From Hyalella azteca (Eukaryota > Arthropoda > Malacostraca > Amphipoda > Hyalellidae): DNA of 64,000 bases. The translations under genes and the position numbers were made by a program. Of this stretch, positions 46,901 through 58,100 are shown piece after piece (the first letter of the stretch is position 1; each line of letters begins with the position of its first letter). The notes below the pieces were generated by a model. It was not told the origin of the DNA and did no database searches. It saw nothing but the letters and a program-made list of their open reading frames with translations. The stretch spans positions 23,567 to 87,566 of the forward strand of contig NW_025936150.1 of NCBI RefSeq assembly GCF_000764305.2, read 5' to 3'.

Positions 46901-49900
46901 ACTTACGACAAAAAAATTCTGTGGTACGTAAATGCACCTTAATTTTGGCATTATCAAAACTTTCGTACGCAAGTCTTAGCTAAAAGCCTGAATTTTTTCC
47001 CCGTGCAAATTTTTCCTGCGCAAATGTTCTTATAATATCACCGTTAGTATTACGTTGTCATAGCAACGCCACTCGTAAGTCGATTTTGCGTACTTACGAA
47101 GTTTTGATAATACGGCCCCTGATGTCTGTCCGTAAAATTTGTACAAACGGACGGACGTAACTGTACCAGTAGGTGAACTTCGTACGTCTGTCTCATGCTC
47201 AAGATCAGGGCTCTAATGTTGTCATACATCCGTAAATTCGTCCTGATGTCCGTCCGTAAAATTTGTACAAACAGACGGACGCAACTGTAACGGTAGGTGA
47301 ACGTCGTACGTCTGTCTCATGCCTAACATCAGGGGTCTAATGTTGTCATACATCATTTAAATTCGTCCTGATGTCTGTCCGTAAAATTTGTACAAACGGA
47401 CGGACGCAACTTTACCGGTAGGTGAACTTCGTACGTCTGTCTTATGCTTAACATCAGGGGTCTATTGTTGTCATACATCCGTAAATTCGTCCTGATGTCT
47501 GTCCGTAAAATTTGTAAAATCGGACGGACGCAGCTGTGCCGGTAGGTGAACTTCGTACGTCTGGCTCATGCTTAACATCAGGGGTCTAATGTTGTCATAT
47601 ATCCGTAAATTCGTCCTGATGTCTGTTCGTAAAATTTGTACAAACGGACGGACGTAACTGTACTGGAAGGTTAACTTTGTACGTCTGTCTCATGCTTAAG
47701 ATCAGGGGTCTAATGTTGTCATACATCCGTAAATTCGTCCACATCTCTGTACGTAAAATTTGTACAAACGGACGGACGCAACTGTACCGGTAGGTGAACT
47801 TCGTACGTCTGTCTTATGCTTAACATCAGGGGTCTAATGTTGTCATACATCCGTAAAAATTTTACAAGCAGACGGACGTAACTGTACCGTTGAGTGAACT
47901 TCGTACGTCTGTCTCATGCGTAACATCAGTAGTCTAATGTTGTCATACATCATTAAAATTCGTCCTGATGTCTGTCCGTACAAATGGACGGACGCAACTG
48001 TACTGGTAGGTGAACTTCGTACGTCTGGCTGATGCCTAACATCAAGGCGCAAATGTTGTCATACATCAGTAAATCTGTCCTCATGTATGTCCGTAAAATC
48101 TGTACATACGGACGGACGCAACTGTACCGGTAGGTGAACTTCGTACGTCTGTCTAATGCTTAGCATCAAGGCTCGAATGTTGTCATACATCCGTAAAATT
48201 CATCCACATATCTGTGCGTAAAATTTGTACAAACGTAATATTTTCATCAAAGCTGCCATTCACTGGTGAAGTAATATGCATAAATTATTGTATTTTAGTG
48301 GCTTAAATTTTCTGCATCAGCTGTATCAGCATCAGCTGTATCAGCATCAGCTGTATCAGCATACCCCCTCTACTTTCACCCTCACTTACATTCATAAAAG
48401 ACATTATAATAATAATAATAGCGGTTTCAGCTTTTAGTAGGCCGTAGGCCTGTCGCCGATTCTCAACATTGCAGAACATTCACAGCATGTTGCGGTCTCG
48501 AACTCGCAAATCACTGTTACAATTCTGCAGTGCTTAACCGCCCGGCCTCCTCGCCGATTCTGACCAGAAACTGGCGCACAGAGCTGGGATCGAACCCGCG
48601 CCTCTCTGCGCCAATCTTGGTACTCTGAACTTTAACCACTGGGCCAAACTGCCCATTATTCAATCTCATCATTTCAACTTTCGCTAGCTAACATTCCCTG
48701 ATGTATTGATGAAGACGTCACCTCATTGTACTGACCAGGATGAATGTATCATCACTGTATTCATCACTGTACTCATCATTGTACTCATCACAGTACTCAT
48801 CACTGTACTCATCACTGTACTCATCATTGTACTCATCACTGTACTCATCACTGTACTCATCATTCTACTCATCACTGTACTCATCACTGTATTCATCATT
48901 GTATTCATCATTGTATTCATCATTCCCGCAGACACTGTACTCATCATTCTACTCATCACTGTACTCATCACTGTATTCATCATTGTATTCATCATTGTAT
49001 TCATCATTCCCGCAGACATTGATGAGTGTGACGCTGCCAGCGAGCAGGACGGTCATTACTGCCAGCAACACGCAACCTGCCTCAACACTCCTGGCAGCTA
49101 CAAGGTAATTCCTTACCGTCCTGGCAGCGACTGCCCGTTGTCTCAGACAAAAAAGAATGTACAAGTGAATTTAAAAGGCAACAAAATAAAGCAAATTCAG
49201 CCTAATGTTTTCGAAACCCGCTCCATTATTAGTTAAAAATTCGAAGAATTGTAAATTGATGAAAAATGTCAAGCGGATAATTACTACAAGCGCTGTTGAC
49301 GCGAGGTTTTTGTTTGAAAATAATCAGCTATCCCGAAAATCTTAAATTTTTGGCAGTGGAGATGGTTAAATGGTTAAAGACCCTAATCGAGAGTGCCGTG
49401 ATAGATCATAAAAATTATTTCGGATGGTTAAAGATCCTAGAATCGCCCTCAGTCTCAGGAACGTTGCACCGTTCAGTGTGAAGGCGCACAGCAGAATGAG
49501 GAGGGTGAGCAAGCAGATCTCTAGAACGATAACTCCTTCCGCTGTGTTCAGCAATTCTCAAGTAGAAGTGACCCGACGTAATTCCGAGTTCGGTTTCAAC
49601 CGCTTCCATGAAAATTTTGTTCTTCCTGTTGATTACATTTCTATTTATGAAATTTTTATTGATGATAGAGCGGTCTCCAAAACGTTATAATTGAAACTGA
49701 GGTTAATTTGCTCAATATTTTATTTAGTTTAAAATTCTTGATTAGTTTTGAATTTTAGCAAACTATTAATACAAATAATATATATTAATGCCCATCCTGC
49801 AGCTTTGATTCATAGTAGCTAAAAGTTTATCAATGTCACGCCGGGTAACACGAAAATGTTTAATAATATATAATCCTTGCCTATCAAAGGGGTAACTACT

Positions 49901-52900
49901 TTATACTCCACGCAGTGTTACCTAATCCTTAGTCTTACTCAGGTAACTGTACACCGTCTCACAGTATTATTTATACTGATTAAATTCACTGAGAATTAAA
50001 AATTTATATTAAAAAATGTTTGATATTTTTTAAAAATTTCATTCATAATCAATTAATATGAATTAAAATGCATTGCCTAATTAATTTCCTCGTAAATATT
50101 ATCTTTAATGAGTTAGCCCCTCTTTAATTTGTTTATAACGATAATAATCAGCAATATAATATAATTTTCTTGTGAAAATATATATTTTTAACCAATATCC
50201 TCAGTACACTCAGTGCTTATTTTACGTGACTACGGGTCATCCTGACTTAGTTTAGCCCGGAAAAATATCCTATCAGTTCTACTTGCACAGAAAGTGTCAC
50301 CATTTTACATTGTGACCCATTCAAATTTGTAATATCTCCCTGAGATTTTGTGAAATTTTTGTGAAATTTGTGCAATGTCCTACAATGTGACGCATTGAAA
50401 TTTTAACATCTCCCTGAGATTTTATGAAATTTGTAAAATCCCCTACAATGTGACCCATTGAAATTTGCTAGTGATAAATTTGTGAGAGGTATCTCTGTTG
50501 CCAGTGTGTAGATGTGTAGCATCGGAGACACTGTATTTTTTAGAATTCTTCTCTTTAAAAGATAATTTTTAAACGCATATGATTTACAATGTGACCCAAT
50601 CAAATTTGTGATATCTCTGTTACCAGTGTGAGTGTGAAGTGGGTTACGTGCGTCAGGATGTGATTCATGTGACCCAGGATGTGACCCAATGTGACCCAAT
50701 AAAATTTGTGATATCTCCCTTACCAGTGTGAGTGTGAGGAAAGTGCGTCAGGATGTGACCCATGTGACCCAGGATGTGACCCAATGTGACCCAGGATGTG
50801 ACCCAATGTGACCCAATAAAATTTTTGAGTGAAATCACCCTTATCAGTGTGAGTAAAACACTTCATTTACTGCGGGTTACACTCCACATTCTGTAGTAGT
50901 AAAGTTTCTTTTAATGTTTTGGTAGACAATAATTTTAACAACTTTTACAAAATATTAATTACGTGCTAAATACTTTTGGTTATATGAATTATATCCTCTC
51001 TGTATGACAGCTAAACAATAGTGATATCAATAATAGTTAAAAGTGATGTCAATAATGTCAATGTCAGTGATGTCAATAATAGTTAAAAGTGATGTCAATA
51101 ATAATGAAAAGTTTCTAACTCATTAGCCAATCACTGAAGGCTTTTAAAGCTAAACCCACCAATCACCGACGAGAAATTAGCCCCTACGTTTACATTGAGT
51201 TTTGAAAGCAAGTAGTATTTCATTGTACTGAAGTACCTATTTTATTGATTATATTTTATTATTATATTTTTATAATAATTCTATAAATTTTTTTTTTTTA
51301 TTATTTTTAATTATATATTTAAATTTTATTATATTTTTATATTTATTTATTTTATTTTATTATATTTTTATTATTATTTTATTTATCGGAGTATTTTATT
51401 GTACTGAACTATCACAACAATAACATTTAACCACATATCAACTGACTCAAAGTCCAATGAGGGACGCCATCTTCAATTTTTTGCAGCAGTTTTGTAAAAG
51501 TATTGTATTGTAAAATCGTATAGAATGTGACAGCTACAGTGCAGAGAAATAAGTTGTAAATCATTTTAAAATATTAGAAAGAACTGAGTTCTCTACAAGT
51601 AGATGATTAGATTATCATGGATTATCATGAGCAATATTTTGAATGGAATATTTAAGCAGCTTGTCAAATGGTAAAAGGAGGCTGCTATGTCTCAAGTCTT
51701 AAAAATTTAGCCATGTCTTAAGTTTTAAGCATCACAGCAACACAATGACTACATATAAACGGAAACAGCGTACTTAAATAATGTAAGGCAGAAGTATTTT
51801 AATTAATATTAATAATTGAGCAACAGGGCCACGTTTTATAACATATTGTTCTTAAAGAATGTAGAGCAGAAATCTTTCAATTAACATTAATAATTGAGCA
51901 TGAGTGCCACGTTTTATAACATCGCCATAACATATTTAAAGACATCATAACATCGCCATAACACATCACATCGCCACACATAAACACATCATAACACATC
52001 ATAACATTGCCACGTTTTATAACATCGTTTTATAACATCGCCATACCCGCGCCACACAGCGAAATGTGGCGACGGTTGCCACAACGGTGGCGTCTGTGTG
52101 GCGCCAGACCTGTGCGCCTGCCGCCGTGGCTTCACGGGCCCGTCCTGCGAGCGCGACGTGGATGAGTGTGGCCTCGGCCTCCACAGGTATGGCTGCCCTC
52201 AGCCTCCACAGGTATGGCTGGCCTCAGCCTCCACAGGTATGGCTGGCCTCAGCCTCCACAGGTATGGCTGGCCTCAGCCTCCACAGGTATGGTTGGCCTC
52301 AGCCTCCACAGGTATGGTTGGCCTCAGCCTCCACAGATACGGGCCCTAATAAAGTTTCGTGTGGTCCGTCCCCCAGGTGCGGTCCCCAATAAAAATTCGT
52401 GCGGTCCCCAATAAAAATTCGTGCGGTCCCCAATAAAAATTCGTGCGGTCCCTAATAAAGTTTCGTGCGGTCCCCAATAAAAATTCGTGCGGTCCCCAAT
52501 AAAAATTCGTGCGGTCCCCAATAAAAATTCGTGCGGTCCCTAATAAAGCTTCGTGCGGTCCCCAATAAAGTTTCGTGTGGTCCGTCCTCCCCCAGGTGTG
52601 GTCCCCGGTCTCGCTGCGTGAACCTGCCGGGCTGGTACACTTGCGTGTGTCTGCCGGGCTACACAGCCCTCCTGTCGGACCACACACACGGTCTCGTGTG
52701 TACTGGTGGGTCAAGTGTGCTGGTGGTCCCTGAATAATCCCGCTCACTTAGACGCCTCTTCCATGAAATTGATGTGATTAATTAATATTATTTTAACTAA
52801 GTGTCAAGTATTATCCTCATCTAATATAGCTAGCATCATTCATTCACATTAAAATAAGAAATAAGTTTAAATTGGATGGCAATAATTTAAATAATCTATG

Positions 52901-55070
52901 TTCCTCAGACGTGGATGAATGCAGCTCCAACATCCACACATGTCAGCCAAACGCGACCTGCACCAACACCCCTGGAGGCTTCCTGTGCACCTGCAACGGC
53001 ACGGCACCTGCTGGGTCACCTGCCAGGTCACCTGCCAGGTCACCTGCCAGGTCACCTGCCGGGTCATCTGCTGGGTCACCTGATGGGGCACCTGCCAGGT
53101 CACCTGCTGGGTCAACTGCCGGGTCACCTGCCGGGGCACCTGCCGGGTCACCTGCCGGGGCACCTGCCGGGTCACCTGCCGGGGCACCTGCTAGGTCACC
53201 TGCTAGGTCACCTGACAGGTCATTTGCTGACCTCAAAGTTCACGACGACAAACAGCAACTGGACGACATTCCCGCTATTCGGAACGCACCACGCAATAAC
53301 AACGAATACAGGACAACGAACCACGCATTCGTGGTCAATGAATCTTGCTCTCTCGGTTAGTCTGTTGCACCGGGTCCTAGAATTAGGTTACATTATAATT
53401 TATGTTGCTATATACCTAATGATGGCAGTCTTCAAACTAAACATCTAAAATAAAAATGCATATCCACTGACAAAATTGCCACACTGTAAAAAAATCTAAT
53501 CCTCTGGCCGATGCAGCGATTTGATTAGAAAATCATTAACTAAAATATTTCCTCGAAAACCTGTTTGTTTGTAATAATATTTATAAGCATGGGATAAATT
53601 TGTGAGCACTAAACTTGATTTTTTTATTAAAATTTAAGAATGATATGAGTACATCTTTGAAAACCGTATGTAATATGAAAACTATCCCTCACACTGTATC
53701 TGCGCCCCTCCTTCTCACCCCTCACATTTCTCACTTCCCTCACCCCTCACTTCCTTCACCCCTCACTTCCCTCACCCCTCACTTCCCTCACCCCTCACTT
53801 CCCTCACCCCCACCCCCTCACACCCCTCACTTCCCTCACCTCCTCTCTCCCCTAACTTCCCTCACCCCTCACTCACCTCACTTCCCTCACACCCCTCACT
53901 CCCTTCACTTCCCTCACTCCCCTCACTCACTTCAGGCTGCGTGTCCGAGGGGCGTGCCCGTGACGACGGGGAGATGTGGACGCCCTCACACGCGCGGTGC
54001 TGGCAGTGTGTATGTAACGAGGGGCGTGTGACGTGTGACAAGTTCCTGTGTGACTGCTCCAGTGCCCTCGTCGACCCTCAGTGTTGCCCTCACTGTGATC
54101 CCAGGGCGTCCTGCCCCCACCAGCACCTGCCGCACGTCTCCTTCAGGAGTGGCCAGACCTGGATATATGAGTGCCAGACCTGCGAGTGTCTCGTGAGTTA
54201 CGCTCAGGGAAATTAGCGAGACTTTTTGTCTAAATAGCGATGCAATTTTTGCCCCTTTTGTGGGTCATCCTGACGCAGTTTCGTTTGTGAAAATGGCGTA
54301 CTAGAGCTACGTCCGCACGAGTGCTACGTTGCCTTTGCACTCGCGCGTGCAAAGGCAAGAAAGTGACTCTCAATACTGGGCAGGGTGGCCCAGTGGTTAC
54401 AGTTCAGAGTGCCAAGATTGGCGCAGAGAGGTGCGGGTTCGATCCCAGCTCTGTGCGCCAGTTTCTGGTCAGAATCGGCGAGGAGGCCGGGCGGTTAAAC
54501 ACAGCAGAATTGTAGCAGTGAGTTGCGAGTTCGAGACCGTATCAAGCTGTGAATGTTCTGCGATGTTAAGAATCGGCGACAGGCCTACGGCCTAATAAAA
54601 ACGCTGAAACCGCTAAATTGGTCCATAAGACTGATTCGTTTGTCTTGGTGTTACTTTGAGTAGTCATCTTCATCTAACATACACATTCATGCAGAGTGAA
54701 GAACGTTGGAAAAACTAGAAGTTTCGTATTAAGTTTATAATTTTTAATCATAATAGTATTTCGTTCATATTTCGTTTCAATATTTCGTTCTTATTTTTTC
54801 ATTATCATAGTAAAATAATAAAACAAACTCAATATTTTCTTCTTAATTTTTCATTATCATAGTAAAATAAAAAAATAAATTTCAATATTTTGTTGCTATT
54901 TTTTCATTATAATATGTAGTAAAATAACAAAAAAATATAACTCAGTACTCACTGCAGTGAGTGACAGAGAGCGCATTTTCTCGTCGACGAAAACGTGAAG
55001 TCACAGACGGACGGACGGACAGACGGACGGACAGACGGACGGACGGACGGACAGACAGACAAACGGACGG

Positions 55071-55105
<35 letters not shown>

Positions 55106-58100
55106 GACAGACGGATATTTCAAGCACAATAGTGCATTTTTTCCATAAACGAAAAATGCGCTAAAAAAACGTCAATTTATTTCTAATTTTGTTTCCATAA
55201 ATGAGAAAATGCGCTAAAAAGAAACTTACATTTTTATTCTAATTATATTCACAGTTGGGGGAAGTGGACTGCAGGCCCATGGAGTGCCCCGTGCCCCACT
55301 GTCCCTACCCCGTGAGGCAGCATGGGGACTGTTGCTCCAGGTGTCCCGAGGCTGACCCGTGTGCCGTGGGCCCCGTGAATGTCACGTCACCCGCGGGCCT
55401 CCCACAACCCTGTCACCTTCCCCCGTCTCTGTCAACACGTCGCCAGTACCCGTCAACTGACCATGACTGTCTCGACTGTCGCTGTCAGGTACAGTTGTTA
55501 TATCTTCTGTCAGGTACAGTTGCTACTGCTTCTGTCAGGTACAGTTGCTATTGCTTCTGTCAGGTACAGTTGCTGTTGCTTCTGTCAGGTACAGTTGCTA
55601 CTGCTTCTGTCAGGAACAGTTGCTATTGCTTCTGTCAGGTACAGTTGCTTTTGCTTCTGTCAGGTACAGTTGCAGGTTGCAGGAAGATACACATGAATTC
55701 AAATGATATCAACATTTGCTTCAAATTGCAGAATCATAGCAATACGTGATCCTCTTCCACAACAATCTTAATGATTGGAAAATCTTGAATATATATTAAA
55801 TGTCAGGGTTCTATATGTTTTAAATAAGTCAACAAACTCGCTCTTAAAAAATATAACTCAGTACTCATTGCAGTGAGTGACAGAAAGCGTATTTTCTCGT
55901 CGACGAAAAAGTGAAGTCACGGACAGACGGACGGACATAGCGAGCACAATAGGGCATTTTTTCCATAAATGAGAAAATGCGGTAAAAAGCCTCTGCTCAA
56001 TCTTGTATTTAAAGATCATTCAAGTTTCCTTAAAACCAATGTCAGAACTGTTTTCGCGGTCCTAAACTTGGCTATTTTGCTAGCGTAGCAATGGCGGCGC
56101 TGAAGAACAGGCCCGAGTTTGACCAGTCGCAGATTTTTGTACTACTCATGACTTGTTCACGAAATATCTAAAAACTTGCTTTCTAGACCAAAACTTACGA
56201 TTTCTTGAAAAAGCTACTAAACTTTTACAAGATAAGTAAAGTGTTAGGCATTTCAAGTCTAAAATTATATATGCGTCTGTATAACTTTGTCTGGACTCTC
56301 CTTGAACGCGTTCTTGGTCGGAGCGTCAACGATGTCATCAGGGAGGCTGGTCCATGTCTCGGTGACTCGAATCCCGAGAAAATTTGCTAATAAGTTATTG
56401 CATTTGTGTCTAAAAATACTATCATAATAATATTGTAATAACACTATTAATTTAATGCTATTACAGATATAATTGTTGCCCAGGGGTGCAGAGTGGCCCA
56501 GTTGTTTTAAGTTCAGAGTACCAGGATTGACGCAGAGAGGCGCGGGTTCGATCCCAGCTCTGTGCGCCAGTTTCTGGTCAGAATCGGCGAGGAGGCCGGG
56601 CGGTTAAGCACAGCAGAATTGTAGCAGTGACTTGCGAGTTCGAGACCGCAAAAAGCTGAGAATGTTCTGCAATGTTAAGAATCGGCGACAGGCCTACGGC
56701 CTAATAAACGCTGAAACCGCTATATATATATTTTATAATACTGTTAATAACTCCTTCACGTGCGGTGCCCCGCTGTGTTGCAGGAGCCGTACTGCGGAAC
56801 AAGCGACCTCCCTCCGCATGCATGGCACTCGTCGGGCTGGCGTGCGGACACCAGCGGCGCCAGAGCTCGGTAACTCTAGCAAGACCGGGCCCTGGGTCTG
56901 CTCTGGGTCCCGGGACTGCTCTGGGTCCTGGGTATGCTCTGGGTTGGCTCTGGGTCCTTGACCTGCCTTGGGTCCCAGGCATGCTCATGGTCCCGAGACT
57001 ACTTTGGGTCCTGAGTCTTCTCTGGGTTGTGGACCTTCTCCGGACCTGGATTCTGCTCTGGGTCCTGTGTCTCCTCTGAGTCCCGGGTCTGCTCTGGGTG
57101 CTGGATCTCCTATGGGTTCTGGGCCTGCTCTTGGCCTGGATTCTGCTCTGGGTCCTGGGTCTGCTCTGCTCTTGGGATGCATTCATTGGTTAATGTGTTG
57201 CCCAAGTTGTCGTACCTGCACCATTCTTGGTTTTTTCTAATGATTGTGGTGCACAGTGACGTACAAAGAGTCTGATTTAATTTCTGATATTTTTTGAGGA
57301 AATTTGAACCAAGATCAGTGGTGATCCTGATCAAAACCTTGAAAATTCATTTCGGTTGTTTTAAATCTTTCTTTTGAAGTTTACAAAAACAATTTTATGA
57401 ATGAGTTAACTTCTGCTATGACTACTGCTACCCACCCTAACAAAATTTAGAGGCGAGCCTGACTCTGCAATAGGTGCCGCCTAGGACTTGGTGAGCACGT
57501 GAATCAGCCTCTTATGGCACACCCTCAGGGACTATTATGTTGGAAAGCAGATTCTGACAAGAAGCTGATTTTAATCGGGTGGCCAAACAGACCCATAACA
57601 ACTTAAAACCGAGTGTGGTGACTATATTTAGAAGCCTATAGGCGGTACCCAATTTTGTTAGGGTGGAGACAGAGTTGTAGTACGACTTTAAAAAATATCT
57701 TTGAACTGTATATACGGTTGGTGACGAATATTAATGGGAAAAGTGTTTTCGCATTTCGTTCAACTGAATTTTGTTGAACTAAATTTCGTTCGACTGAATA
57801 TCGTTGAACTGAATTTCGTTTAACTAACTTTATTTTTACTTAATTTAGTGTAACTGAATTTTGTTCAATATAAAGACATGACATCGCTGATCATTTTAGT
57901 TTAAAGACCGTAAATATATCGTCATTTACATGCGAATTGAAATATTTATATCAGTCACCCCTAAATACTAGATTCGGTGAAGTTGATTTGTTCGAACTGT
58001 TCGTTTGTGATGCACTTTCTGGAAAATCCTCATGCGACTCCAAAATTCCTATCGTATTTTCCACTGCAGCGAAGTGAACATTTTTCTTCATTCAAGCACC

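Noticed and set aside
48740..49015. Val/Ile/Thr-rich frame leading into exon X7
   Set aside because: Translation of the 12-bp CATCACTGTACT array; the exon starts at the acceptor before 49016.
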